Shown here in pieces: positions 1-7,612 of a stretch of DNA of 8,823 bases. The stretch's first letter is position 1. The number at the start of each line of letters is the position of its first letter. The notes beneath the pieces are model-generated. The model made no database searches. It had not been told where the DNA came from and was given only the letters and a program-made list of their open reading frames with translations. Source of the stretch: Enterococcaceae bacterium (GTDB lineage: Bacteria > Bacillota > Bacilli > Lactobacillales > Catellicoccaceae); the NCBI GenBank assembly GCA_030150665.1, contig JASLFJ010000032.1, forward strand, positions 1 to 8,823, in the 5' to 3' direction. Position numbers and translations under genes: made by a program.

Positions 1-120
1 TTGCGTGAATGGGAGTGTCCTCATTGTCATACCCATCATGACCGAGATATTAACGCAAGTTTAAATCTTAAAAATGAAGCCATAAGGCTTCTAACCGTAG
101 GAACTACGGGGATCGCCTAA
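1..120 (+). CDS. tnpB: TnpB, C-terminal fragment (RNA-guided nuclease of IS200/IS605 elements)
   Basis: Reading frame 1 is open from the window edge to TAA at 118-120 and gives 39 residues, starting LREWECPHC. It contains the second half of the TnpB zinc finger (CPHC) followed directly by HDRDINASLNL, the highly conserved end of the third RuvC-like nuclease motif, whose aspartate is catalytic. TnpB proteins are RNA-guided DNA nucleases (ancestors of Cas12) that use an omega RNA made from the element's right end; they cut the empty donor site and so favour retention of the element. The final residues (RLLTVGTTGIA) are typical of the weakly conserved tail. The gene is incomplete only because the window cuts it, so intactness cannot be judged. 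Confidence 0.85.
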   Translation: MREWECPHCHTHHDRDINASLNLKNEAIRLLTVGTTGIA

Positions 121-187
121 TCAATTAGAGTTCGGTAGAACTCTGTACTTAGGAATCCACTACGGCTTTAGCCTAGTGGTAGTTCAA
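121..187 (+). ncRNA. Putative omega RNA scaffold at the 3' end of tnpB
   Basis: In IS200/IS605 elements the guide RNA of TnpB is transcribed from the 3' part of tnpB through the right end, and its guide is the host sequence next to the element. Two stable hairpins here (128-143 and 157-179) could form the scaffold. The guide would then begin at about 188 with CTATAGAAAAAACG. The 5' limit is unknown and probably lies inside tnpB. This assignment rests on position and hairpins only. Confidence 0.45.
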
Positions 188-195
188 CTATAGAA

Positions 196-218
196 AAAAC
201 GTTGCAAAGCAACGTTTT
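196..218. terminator. Bidirectional hairpin terminator between the IS and the small RNA
   Basis: A perfect 10-bp inverted repeat (196-205 and 209-218) surrounds the loop AAA. Read on the minus strand it is followed by a run of six U; on the plus strand by four. It can end leftward transcripts from the small RNA and rightward transcripts from tnpB. Confidence 0.65.
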
Positions 219-229
219 CAGGCATAAAA

Positions 230-425
230 AAAAGAAAATCCGTTAATGCCGTTTTTCATCCCGAAGTATTGATCCCGCTGTTAGAAACAGGTGGGTTCTC
301 GTTGTTATCTGGCAAACTACCAAGGGATAAGGCTTGTTTTTCAGATAAGCATGATAAGATCCCAAGATCAAAAGAAAATGTTCGGTCAACACATAAAAGG
401 ACAACACGTACATCACAGATTTTCT
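230..425 (-). ncRNA. ssrS: Probable 6S RNA, downstream of rarA
   Basis: Read on the minus strand this is a non-coding RNA of about 190 nt. Its first bases GAAAATC (425-419) pair perfectly with GATTTTC near the 3' end (240-234), followed at once by eight U (233-226). Further inward, CCGAA (about 390-386) can pair with UUCGG (about 265-261), and an apical stem UUAUCUG/CAGAUAA is present, leaving weakly paired sequence between. A long rod with paired ends, a central open region and 180-200 nt length is the 6S RNA shape; 6S mimics an open promoter and sequesters sigma-A RNA polymerase. In Firmicutes it often lies close to rarA, as here. A promoter starts exactly at the 5' end of the stem. No start codon with a ribosome site is seen. 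The identity is inferred from structure, size and neighbourhood; a covariance-model search would settle it. Confidence 0.68.
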
Positions 426-431
426 AAATTT

Positions 432-460
432 ATGATAGCATAATTTAAGGTAAAGTGCAA
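432..460 (-). promoter_or_regulatory. Promoter of the 6S-like RNA
   Basis: On the minus strand TTGCAC (460-455) and TATCAT (437-432) are separated by 17 bp, with TGC just before the -10 box (extended -10). Transcription would begin about 7 bp downstream, at position 425, which is exactly where the RNA's closing stem starts. The -35 box begins only about 10 bp after the rarA stop codon, so the RNA can be made independently of rarA. Confidence 0.65.
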
Positions 461-469
461 TATTACGGA

Positions 470-1753
470 TTAAGTTCTAGAAGATGAAGGGGGATGTTTT
501 TTCCAATTTTGTATGTTTTCTTTTTGATAATGAAGTGCTTGTTCATATTTTCCTGTAACTTTAGGTATGTAATACGTTCTTCCTTTGAGGTCTTTAGGTA
601 AGTACTCTTGATGGACCCAATTCATAGGATAATCATGTGGATAAAGATAAGGGGCTTGTTCTTGTTTTGGTATATAGCTTGGATCATGAAGATGTTTTGG
701 AATGTCAAAAGAAGCTCCTTGTTCTAGATCATCAAAGGCGAGATTAATTGCTTGATATGCGGTATTTGATTTAGGAGATAAACATAAATCAATAACGGCA
801 TGTGCTAAAGGAATTCTTGCCTCAGGCATACCAAGACGTTCTGCTGCTTGAATAGCACTAAAGGTTCTGCTGACTGCATCAGGATTACCAAAACTGATAT
901 CTTCATAAGCGGTCACTAAGAGTCTACGACAGACAATACTCAGCTCTCCTGCTTGAAGGAGACGTGCTAAATAGTGAAGGGCTGCATCCACATCACTGCC
1001 ACGAATTGATTTTTGAAATGCTGAGATGGTGTGATAGTACTGATCGCCACGTAGATCATGACGGACGGTTTTTTTTTGAAGACAAGATTTAAGAATTTCT
1101 GGAGTAATATGAATGATGCCGTGTTCATCTTCTGGTGTTGAGTAAACTGCCAGTTCTAATGCATTAAGGGCACTTCTTAAATCTCCTGAACTATGTGTTG
1201 CTAGATAACTTTGTGTTTCTGGACTCATTGAGATAGATAAGTGACTGAGCCCATTAGGATCTGTGAGTGCTTTTTGAATTCCTTCTTTAATTTCTTCATC
1301 AGATAAAGGGAAAAGTTCGCATAAGTGGACACGGCTGCGTAAAGCAGGCGTGAGCTGCATTAAAGGATTTTCAGTGGTTGCACCAATTAAAAGACATGCT
1401 CCGCGTTCTAGAAAGGGCAGTAAAAAGTCTTGCTTTACTTTATCTAAACGATGAATTTCATCGATAAATAATAAGATGGTTCCTGATATTTTTGTCTCTT
1501 CTAATATTACCATTAAGTCTTTTTTACTATCAGTAGCTGCATTTAACGTGCGCATTGGGATATTTAATGTGCCAGAGAGTGCTTGGGCAAGACTAGTTTT
1601 ACCTACTCCAGGAGGACCGTAAAAAATTAAAGGAGCTAAACGCTTTGCCTGAATCATTCGGGTCAGCAGTGCTCCTGGACCGATTAATTGTTTTTGGCCA
1701 ATAACTTCTGATATGTGTTTCGGTCGAAGTCGGTAGGCTAGGGGTTGTTTCAT
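470..1753 (-). CDS. rarA: Replication-associated recombination protein A (RarA/MgsA), AAA+ ATPase
   Basis: A complete 427-residue protein of normal family length. The AAA+ module is clear: Walker A GPPGVGKT at 46-53, Walker B LLFIDEIHR at 94-102, sensor 1 GATTENP at 124-130, and the arginine-finger region ALRSR at 137-141. The C-terminal half holds the helical tetramerisation region and ends with the RarA-type segment YYIPKVTGKYE. RarA resembles clamp-loader ATPases, forms tetramers in the cytoplasm and acts at stalled replication forks and in recombination. The start ATG at 1753 is preceded by GAAGGTGATC, a good anti-16S match, and by an extended -10 box. The gene is divergent from pepV and is followed by the 6S-like RNA on the same strand, a neighbourhood seen in other Firmicutes. 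All key residues are present. RuvB is ruled out by the RarA-type C-terminal region. Confidence 0.96.
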   Translation of the reverse strand: MKQPLAYRLRPKHISEVIGQKQLIGPGALLTRMIQAKRLAPLIFYGPPGVGKTSLAQALSGTLNIPMRTLNAATDSKKDLMVILEETKISGTILLFIDEIHRLDKVKQDFLLPFLERGACLLIGATTENPLMQLTPALRSRVHLCELFPLSDEEIKEGIQKALTDPNGLSHLSISMSPETQSYLATHSSGDLRSALNALELAVYSTPEDEHGIIHITPEILKSCLQKKTVRHDLRGDQYYHTISAFQKSIRGSDVDAALHYLARLLQAGELSIVCRRLLVTAYEDISFGNPDAVSRTFSAIQAAERLGMPEARIPLAHAVIDLCLSPKSNTAYQAINLAFDDLEQGASFDIPKHLHDPSYIPKQEQAPYLYPHDYPMNWVHQEYLPKDLKGRTYYIPKVTGKYEQALHYQKENIQNWKKHPPSSSRT

Positions 1754-1774
1754 GAGATCACCTTCTTTTCTTTC

Positions 1775-1783
1775 ATTATATCA
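1775..1783 (-). promoter_or_regulatory. rarA promoter, extended -10
   Basis: On the minus strand TGATATAAT (1783-1775) is a consensus -10 box with the TGn extension. It lies 21 bp before the rarA ATG, giving a very short leader. No good -35 box is seen at 17 bp, which is compatible with an extended -10 promoter. Confidence 0.6.
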
Positions 1784-1838
1784 AAAATTAGGATCTGAGG
1801 TAGGGAATAGGATTTTTATTTTTATTTTCTAAAAAAAG

Positions 1839-1847
1839 TGCTATGAT
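1839..1847 (+). promoter_or_regulatory. pepV promoter, extended -10
   Basis: TGCTATGAT is an extended -10 box (5 of 6 in the hexamer) about 40 bp upstream of the pepV start, in an A/T-tract-rich region (T-runs at about 1812-1828) that may act as an UP-like element. The -35 box is weak. It is divergent from the rarA promoter about 60 bp away. Confidence 0.5.
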
Positions 1848-1887
1848 AAAGAAAGAACATATTTTATAGGATCAAGGAGTGGATATT

Positions 1888-3297
1888 ATGATTAATTGGC
1901 AAGCAGAAGTAGAACGTCGCAAAGAAGATATGTTGGCAGATTTAATGACATTACTAAGCATTCCAAGTGTACGCGATGACGCACAAGCAACAGCAGAGGC
2001 ACCTGTAGGTCCTGGACCTAAAGCAGCATTAGATCAGTTTTTAGCCTTTGGTGAGCGTGACGGGTTTGTTACTAAATCTGTAGGCAATCTTGCAGGTCAT
2101 ATTGCATATGGTTCAGGAGATGAATGTGTAGGGATTTTTGGCCATGTTGATGTAGTACCTCCTGGAACAGGTTGGGATACTGATCCATTTGAACCTGTGA
2201 TTAAAGAGGGCCGTATTTATGCTCGTGGAGCCAGCGATGATAAAGGACCAAGCATTGCCGCATATTATGCGATGAAGATTATTAAAGATTTAGATTTACC
2301 ACTTCAAAAAGAAATTAAATTTATTATTGGAACGGATGAAGAAAGCGGTTGGCAATGTATGGATTGTTATTTAGCTTCAGAACCGATGCCTGATTTAGGA
2401 TTTTCACCTGATGCGGAATTTCCTATTATTAATGGAGAAAAAGGGAATGCGACGTATACTGTAACAGGACCTTTAAATCAAGAAGATGCACCGTATACCC
2501 TTTGTTCTTTTACTTCAGGACTGCGTCCTAACATGGTACCTGAAGAAGCACGTGCTGTGATTCAAACCCATAAAGATCATAGTTATGAAGATATTGAAGC
2601 AGCATTTCAAATGTTTATTGCAAATGAGCCAGTCACAGGCACATTAGAAAAAGTAGATGAACATACAGTAGCCGTAACGATTCGTGGTAAAGCAGCGCAT
2701 GCGCAAGAACCTCGTGGTGGATATAATGCAGCAACCTACCTAGCGAAATTTTTAATGCTTGCTGAGTTTAGTCCTGAAGTACAAGACTTTTTACAATTTT
2801 TAGGAAAACAACTGCATGAACAGTCTCGAGGTGAAGGCTTAGATCTTGAGTTTACAGATGCTGTGATGGGAGATTTAACAGTAAATCCAGGAATCATCAG
2901 TGCTGATCAAAAGCAAGCAGAACACAAGGTAACACTTAACTTCCGTTATCCTAAAGGAACGGATGATCAAGCAATTTTAAAACAGTTAATTTCCGTAGTT
3001 CCAAATCATTGGACGGTTACTTGTGATGATGCTCAAGAACCGCATTACGTATCACCAGAAGATCCTTTAGTACAAACGCTACTTGAGGTTTATGAAAAAC
3101 ATACAGGACTTCCTGGATCAGAAAAAGTGATCGGTGGAGGTACTTTTGGCCGCTTATTAAAACGTGGTGTAGCTTATGGGGCAATGTTCCCTGATAGTAT
3201 TGATACAATGCACCAAGCCAATGAATTTTTTGCCCTAGATGATTTTTACCGAGCAGCTGCTATTTATGCAGAAGCGATTTATGAATTAGCTAAATAG
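1888..3297 (+). CDS. pepV: Dipeptidase PepV, M20 zinc metallopeptidase
   Basis: A 469-residue cytoplasmic zinc dipeptidase, matching the approximately 470 residues of Lactobacillus PepV. It releases amino acids from dipeptides at the end of peptide use. Metal and catalytic motifs of family M20 are all visible: GHVDVVP with H86 and D88, GASDDKG with bridging D117, GTDEESGW with E151/E152, FSPDAEFP with D175, the lid-domain H271 in KAAHAQEP, and the C-terminal H442 in TMHQANEF. The start is ATG at 1888, because AAGGAG (1874-1879) sits 8 bp before it; an in-frame GTG at 1879 overlaps that ribosome site and is unlikely. The gene is monocistronic: its own promoter lies upstream and a strong terminator follows. 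The related Xaa-His dipeptidase PepD is a less likely name given the length and motif spacing. Confidence 0.93.
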   Translation: MINWQAEVERRKEDMLADLMTLLSIPSVRDDAQATAEAPVGPGPKAALDQFLAFGERDGFVTKSVGNLAGHIAYGSGDECVGIFGHVDVVPPGTGWDTDPFEPVIKEGRIYARGASDDKGPSIAAYYAMKIIKDLDLPLQKEIKFIIGTDEESGWQCMDCYLASEPMPDLGFSPDAEFPIINGEKGNATYTVTGPLNQEDAPYTLCSFTSGLRPNMVPEEARAVIQTHKDHSYEDIEAAFQMFIANEPVTGTLEKVDEHTVAVTIRGKAAHAQEPRGGYNAATYLAKFLMLAEFSPEVQDFLQFLGKQLHEQSRGEGLDLEFTDAVMGDLTVNPGIISADQKQAEHKVTLNFRYPKGTDDQAILKQLISVVPNHWTVTCDDAQEPHYVSPEDPLVQTLLEVYEKHTGLPGSEKVIGGGTFGRLLKRGVAYGAMFPDSIDTMHQANEFFALDDFYRAAAIYAEAIYELAK

Positions 3298-3313
3298 ATC
3301 AGAGATTCTAGGG

Positions 3314-3349
3314 ACGCCTTTTTCGGATTTTCGAAAAAGGTGTTTTTTT
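3314..3349 (+). terminator. Intrinsic terminator of pepV
   Basis: A 12-bp stem (3314-3325 with 3332-3343, one G-T pair) with the loop GATTTT is followed by a T-run to 3349. It lies 16 bp after the pepV stop and before the penicillin-binding protein gene, so the two genes are probably transcribed separately. Confidence 0.9.
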
Positions 3350-3395
3350 ATCCTGATGTCATTTAATGAAATGTAAGATTGAGAAAGGAACAGGT

Positions 3396-5501
3396 ATGAA
3401 TCAACATTCGTGGATTAAGAAGCTTTATCATTATATGAAACGGTTTTTTAATATGATAAAACAAGCAGTCATGCGGTTTTTTCAGTGGATAAAGCCACAT
3501 TTCATCAAGCTACGACAAAAACAAAAAGCTTTGTTTCACCAGTATCATGTATGGAAACTTCTTGTGATAGCGGTACTTGTTGTGATGATTGTTACGACGT
3601 CTTATTTATTTTATTTAGCCAAAACACAAGATGTCTCCGCCCTTAAACCAGGGATTGAAACGACAACAATTATTTATGATCAACATGATCAAGAAGCAGG
3701 TAGACTTCGAGGACAAAAAGGAACCTTTGTTACTTTAGATGAGATTTCACCTTATATGGTAGATGCGGTTATTGCCTCTGAAGATAGACGGTTTTATGAT
3801 CATAGAGGTTTTGATATTAAAGGAATGACACGTGCATTTTTAGGCATTTTAAAGCGAGGCAGAATTGTGGGAGGTGGAAGTACACTCACCCAGCAACTTG
3901 CTAAAAATGCGTTTTTAACACAAAAGCAAACATGGGATCGTAAAGCAAAAGAACTGTTTTTAGCAATTGAACTTGAAAAAAAATACAGCAAAGCAGATAT
4001 TTTAGAGATGTATTTGAATTATGCTTATTTTGGAAATGGTGTCTGGGGCGTTGAAGATGCGGCTCAAAAGTATTTTGGTGTTTCTGCATCTGAATTAGAT
4101 CCTTCAGATGCTGCGGTGTTAACGGCTATTTTAAGAAATCCTGGATATTATAATCCCATTGATTCTATGGAAAATGCAACATACTACCGAAATGTTATTT
4201 TAGAAGAGATGTATCGTTTAGGGTATTTAGATGAAGCTGCGATGAAACAGTATCAAGAAAGTGCGATTGTTTTAAATGATACGTATAGTTCTAGCAATGA
4301 TTATCGCTATCCTTATTATTTCGATGCGGTTATTGATGAGGCCATTCATACATATGGAATTAGCGATGAGGATTTGTTAAATAAAGGCTATCAAATTTAT
4401 ACGGCACTTAATCAAGACTTTCAACAAGTTATGGATACAACCTTTGACAATGAGGCACTGTTTCCTCCTCCTGCTGAAGATGGGACGCTTGTACAAGCTG
4501 CTTCTGTAGCTTTAGATCCCAAAACAGGGGGAATTGAAGCGCTTGAAGGAGGACGTGGTGATTATGTCACCCGTGGATTTAACCGCGCTACCCAAGGACG
4601 TATTGCCCCGGGTTCAACCCTTAAACCGATTTCTGTTTATACCCCTGCCCTTGAAGCAGGATTTAAACCAGATGACTTATTAGTTGATGAACCGTTACCA
4701 TTTTATGATGTAAACAATTATGATCAAACCTTTCGCGGAGAAGTGACTATGAGAGAAGCTGTTGCAGATAGTTTAAATGCGCCAGCTGTATGGTTACTCG
4801 ATCAAATCGGCCTAGATCGAGGCGTACAAAAAGTAAATAGCTTTGGGATTTCTTTAGCTGAAGAAGATCATTATTACGGTCTAGCTTTAGGAGGTCTGAC
4901 CCATGGCACGTCTCCTGTAAAGATGGCCGCTGCTTATGGGGTATTTGCTAATGAAGGAATGCGTGCTGAGCCGCATTTGATTCGAAAAATTGTTGATGCA
5001 AATGGTGCGGTTATTGTTGATCATACGCAGCCTAAAGAAAAACGAGTAACTTCTAAAAAAGTAGCTCAAGATATGACTGACTTACTACTTGGCGTGTTTA
5101 CCGATGGAACAGGCGTTGCAGCACAGCCTTATGGATATCAGATGGCTGGAAAAACAGGAACTACAGAAAATGTAAATATTGATGATCAGTCTAAAGACCA
5201 GTGGGTGATTGGTTATACACCAGATGTTGTAGTGGCTACATGGATTGGTTTTGACGAAAGTAGCGAAGAACACTACTTAACAGGAACTAGTGCGATGGGT
5301 GTTGCACAGTTGTTTAAAACAGAAACAGAACAAATTCTGGCCTATACTCCAGGTACCCCTTTTTATGAAGTAGAAGAAGATACAGTAACGTCTCAAGAAA
5401 AACAAGGCTCATGGATTGAAGAAAAAATTCAAGATACAAAAGAAGCTATCCAACAAGGTGCTGAGATCTTTACACGAAAAATAAAATCTTGGCTACCATA
5501 A
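3396..5501 (+). CDS. Class A penicillin-binding protein (bifunctional transglycosylase/transpeptidase)
   Basis: A 701-residue membrane-anchored enzyme that polymerises lipid II glycan strands and cross-links the peptides outside the cell. Order of parts: a basic, aromatic-rich cytoplasmic tail (1-52); one transmembrane helix (about 53-74); a GT51 transglycosylase with EDRRFYDHRGFD (catalytic E129), GGGSTLTQQLAKN (159-171) and RKAKELFLAIELE; then the transpeptidase with SxxK in APGSTLKP (S407, K410), SxN in DSLNAP (S459, N461) and KTGTT (K586-G588). No PASTA repeats; the C-terminal tail after about 650 is low-complexity and charged. Start at 3396 is chosen because AAAGGA (3384-3389) lies 6 bp upstream; an in-frame ATG at 3366 has no ribosome site. 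It resembles Streptococcus PBP2a/Enterococcus class A enzymes, but the exact orthologue cannot be named from sequence alone. All catalytic residues are intact. Confidence 0.95.
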   Translation: MNQHSWIKKLYHYMKRFFNMIKQAVMRFFQWIKPHFIKLRQKQKALFHQYHVWKLLVIAVLVVMIVTTSYLFYLAKTQDVSALKPGIETTTIIYDQHDQEAGRLRGQKGTFVTLDEISPYMVDAVIASEDRRFYDHRGFDIKGMTRAFLGILKRGRIVGGGSTLTQQLAKNAFLTQKQTWDRKAKELFLAIELEKKYSKADILEMYLNYAYFGNGVWGVEDAAQKYFGVSASELDPSDAAVLTAILRNPGYYNPIDSMENATYYRNVILEEMYRLGYLDEAAMKQYQESAIVLNDTYSSSNDYRYPYYFDAVIDEAIHTYGISDEDLLNKGYQIYTALNQDFQQVMDTTFDNEALFPPPAEDGTLVQAASVALDPKTGGIEALEGGRGDYVTRGFNRATQGRIAPGSTLKPISVYTPALEAGFKPDDLLVDEPLPFYDVNNYDQTFRGEVTMREAVADSLNAPAVWLLDQIGLDRGVQKVNSFGISLAEEDHYYGLALGGLTHGTSPVKMAAAYGVFANEGMRAEPHLIRKIVDANGAVIVDHTQPKEKRVTSKKVAQDMTDLLLGVFTDGTGVAAQPYGYQMAGKTGTTENVNIDDQSKDQWVIGYTPDVVVATWIGFDESSEEHYLTGTSAMGVAQLFKTETEQILAYTPGTPFYEVEEDTVTSQEKQGSWIEEKIQDTKEAIQQGAEIFTRKIKSWLP

Positions 5502-5513
5502 GATTCCGTTTAT

Positions 5514-5522
5514 TGGTATTAT
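5514..5522 (+). promoter_or_regulatory. Possible promoter of the tdk-prfA-prmC-tsaC operon
   Basis: TGGTATTAT in the 56-bp gap after the penicillin-binding protein gene fits an extended -10 box. No convincing -35 box is seen and no terminator precedes it, so read-through from the upstream gene is equally possible. Confidence 0.3.
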
Positions 5523-5557
5523 AAAAGAGAAACATGAGAGATGATGGAGGAAGCTTT

Positions 5558-6148
5558 ATGGCTCAGTTATTTTTTAAATATGGTGCAATGAATAGTGGAA
5601 AATCTATTGAAATTTTAAAAGTGGCACATAATTATGAGGAACAAAATAAACCTGTTTTACTGATGACTAGTGGATATGATGATCGTGATGCGATAGGGGT
5701 AGTCTCTTCTAGGGTAGGCTTTCGAAGAGAGGCAGTGCCAATTTTTGATGAGACGGATGTTTTTGCATATATTGCAGCAATTACTCCTAAGCCTTATTGT
5801 GTGTTAATTGATGAAGCACAATTTTTAAAGAAAGAACATGTTCTTGCTTTAGCGAAAGTGGTAGATGAGCTACGTATTCCGGTCATGGCGTTTGGCCTTA
5901 AAAATGATTTTCGTAATGAACTTTTTGAAGGTTCGATGTATTTACTGCTGTATGCGGATAAGATTGAAGAAATTAAAACGATTTGTTGGTTTTGTGAGAA
6001 AAAAGCGATTATGAATTTACGTGTTTTAGAAGGACGTCCTGTCTATGAAGGAGAACAGATTCAAATTGGGGGTAATGATGATTATTATCCAGTGTGTCGA
6101 AAACATTATCATCAGCCGTTAATGCATTATAATCATGAAAAGGAGTGA
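5558..6148 (+). CDS. tdk: Thymidine kinase
   Basis: A 196-residue type II thymidine kinase, normal length for bacteria. It phosphorylates thymidine to dTMP with ATP in the salvage pathway. Visible motifs: P-loop GAMNSGKS (9-16), the DEAQF motif (85-89) with the catalytic glutamate E86, and the structural zinc site made by C143, C146, C180 and H183 around the lasso loop that holds the base. The start ATG at 5558 follows GGAGG (5546-5550) at 7 bp; an in-frame ATG at 5534 would lie upstream of that ribosome site and is rejected. The coding region ends 7 bp before prfA, whose Shine-Dalgarno site is inside the last tdk codons. The tdk-prfA order is common in Lactobacillales and Bacilli. Confidence 0.97.
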   Translation: MAQLFFKYGAMNSGKSIEILKVAHNYEEQNKPVLLMTSGYDDRDAIGVVSSRVGFRREAVPIFDETDVFAYIAAITPKPYCVLIDEAQFLKKEHVLALAKVVDELRIPVMAFGLKNDFRNELFEGSMYLLLYADKIEEIKTICWFCEKKAIMNLRVLEGRPVYEGEQIQIGGNDDYYPVCRKHYHQPLMHYNHEKE

Positions 6149-6155
6149 GTAGATC

Positions 6156-7235
6156 ATGTATGATCAATTACAAATTATTGAAGAGCGTTATGAAGAGTTA
6201 GGAGAATTACTAAGTGATCCAGAAGTTATTGCCGATACCCCACGTTTAATGGCGTTAACTAAAGAAGAGGCAAAACTTCGAGAAACAGTAGAAACATATC
6301 GACGTTATAAACAAGTATGTAATGATTTAGAAGATACTGAACAGATGCTTGATGAAGGATTAGACGGTGAATTATTAGAACTTGCAAAAGAAGAGCTTGC
6401 AGCGTTAAAAGAAGAAAAAATTTCTTTAGAAGAGGAGCTAAAATTATTACTATTACCGAAAGATCCTAATGATGATAAAAATATTATTTTAGAAATTAGA
6501 GGTGCTGCTGGTGGAGATGAGGCAGCACTGTTTGCTGGAGATTTACTGAATATGTATCAGCGTTATGCGGAATCTCAAGGTTGGAAATTTGAAATTTTAG
6601 AAGCAAATATTACAGGTATTGGTGGATATAAAGAAGTTGTGGCAATGATTCGCGGGGAAAATGTATATTCTAAATTAAAATATGAAAGTGGAGCACACCG
6701 CGTACAGCGCGTGCCAACAACAGAATCTCAAGGACGTGTACATACTTCAACCGCAACAGTTGTTATTATGCCAGAAGCAGAAGAAGTTGAGTTAGAGATT
6801 GCAGATAAAGATATCCGAGTAGATATTTATCATGCTAGTGGAGCAGGTGGACAGCACGTTAATAAAACAGCTTCTGCTGTGCGGTTAACCCACTTACCAA
6901 CAGGTATTGTTGTGGCGATGCAAGAAGAACGTTCTCAGCTTAAAAATAGAGAAAAAGCGATGAAAGTTTTACGTGCCCGTGTTTATGATCAACTGCAACA
7001 AGAAGCACAAAGTGAATATGATGCAGAACGGAAATCAGCTGTGGGTACAGGAGATCGTTCAGAACGTATTCGCACTTATAATTTTCCACAAAATCGTGTT
7101 ACGGATCATAGAATAGGTCTTACGCTACAAAAATTAGATCAAATTTTATCTGGAAAATTAGATGAAATTATTGATGCATTGATTATTTATGAACAAACAC
7201 AAAAATTAGAAGCGATGCAGCAACAACAGATCTAA
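6156..7235 (+). CDS. prfA: Peptide chain release factor 1 (RF1)
   Basis: A 359-residue class I release factor that recognises UAA and UAG in the ribosomal A site and triggers peptide release. The GGQ motif that enters the peptidyl-transferase centre is at 231-233 in SGAGGQHVNKT. The stop-codon reading motif is PTT (187-189) in QRVPTTESQGR, which fits the PxT of RF1 and not the SPF of RF2. The N-terminal third is a charged helical domain (about 1-100), as expected. AAAGGAG at 6139-6145 overlaps the tdk stop and lies 10 bp before the ATG, suggesting translational coupling. The gene ends with tandem stops TAATAA. Its GGQ glutamine is the substrate of PrmC, encoded 32 bp downstream. Confidence 0.98.
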   Translation: MYDQLQIIEERYEELGELLSDPEVIADTPRLMALTKEEAKLRETVETYRRYKQVCNDLEDTEQMLDEGLDGELLELAKEELAALKEEKISLEEELKLLLLPKDPNDDKNIILEIRGAAGGDEAALFAGDLLNMYQRYAESQGWKFEILEANITGIGGYKEVVAMIRGENVYSKLKYESGAHRVQRVPTTESQGRVHTSTATVVIMPEAEEVELEIADKDIRVDIYHASGAGGQHVNKTASAVRLTHLPTGIVVAMQEERSQLKNREKAMKVLRARVYDQLQQEAQSEYDAERKSAVGTGDRSERIRTYNFPQNRVTDHRIGLTLQKLDQILSGKLDEIIDALIIYEQTQKLEAMQQQQI

Positions 7236-7267
7236 TAAATACAGAATAAAGGAGGATAGCTTCATCG

Positions 7268-7612
7268 ATGACCTTAACTTATCAGCAGTTAGTTGCATCT
7301 GGCCAACAACAATTAATTCACGCTAAAAAAGATCCAGCAATTGCTGCTTATTTATTACAACAGCGGCTCCATTGGGATTTTACAACGTGGTGTCTTCATC
7401 AACATGATCCTGTTGATTTTAAGATTCAAAAAGCGTGGGAGCAAGATTTACAAGAAGCTCTTCTTGGCAAGCCACCGCAGTATATTTTAGGATATGTTGA
7501 TTTTTATGACCGTGTATTTCACGTAACTGCTGATGTATTAATTCCTAGACCAGAAACAGAAGAGCTTGTTGCGTTTTGTTTAAAACAACTTCCTAAAGAT
7601 CAACCGCTTATT
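7268..7612 (+). CDS. prmC: PrmC (release factor glutamine methyltransferase), 5' exon
   Basis: The first 115 codons of prmC: the N-terminal helical domain that binds the release factor, then the family hallmark GKPPQYILGYVDFYD (68-82) and VLIPRPETEEL (90-100). PrmC methylates the glutamine of the GGQ motif in RF1 and RF2 using SAM. GGAGG at 7251-7255 lies 12 bp before the ATG at 7268. The exon stops just before the SAM-binding motif: without splicing, translation runs only to TAA at 7616-7618 and yields a 116-residue fragment lacking the whole catalytic domain. After removal of the intron the frame continues as ...DQPLI-LDMGTGSG..., with the same spacing from RPETE to LDxG as E. coli PrmC (17 residues). 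The 3' limit of the exon is uncertain by up to 4 bp. Confidence 0.9.

Larger units (their letters stand above)
1..187 (+). mobile_element. Right end of an IS200/IS605-family element (3' part only)
   Basis: The window opens inside an insertion sequence. It contains the tail of tnpB (stop at 118-120) followed by about 65 bp of non-coding right end. This end carries two perfect hairpins: stem 128-133/138-143 with loop GGTA, and stem 157-162/174-179 continued by GGC/GCC around the loop TTTA. Sub-terminal hairpins without terminal inverted repeats are characteristic of this family, whose ends are recognised as single-stranded hairpins by a Y1 transposase (TnpA). The likely right boundary is TCAA at 184-187, by analogy with known members; this is inference. 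The left end and any tnpA lie outside the window, so it cannot be said whether the element is mobile by itself. Confidence 0.65.

Noticed and set aside
376..425. Small RNA or 6S RNA read on the plus strand
   Set aside because: The promoter, the U-tract after the closing stem and the orientation relative to rarA all favour the minus strand.
3017..3208. Minus-strand 63-residue open frame inside pepV
   Set aside because: It lies opposite the conserved PepV coding sequence, with no ribosome site or recognisable product.
3366..3395. Upstream ATG for the penicillin-binding protein adding ten residues
   Set aside because: No Shine-Dalgarno site precedes it, while AAAGGA is well placed for ATG 3396.
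3800..5273. Several 60-63-residue minus-strand open frames inside the penicillin-binding protein gene
   Set aside because: They are shadows of a well conserved coding region and have no start signals.
5534..5557. Upstream ATG for thymidine kinase adding eight residues
   Set aside because: The ribosome site GGAGG lies after this ATG, and MAQLFFKYGAMNSGKS from 5558 matches the normal family start.
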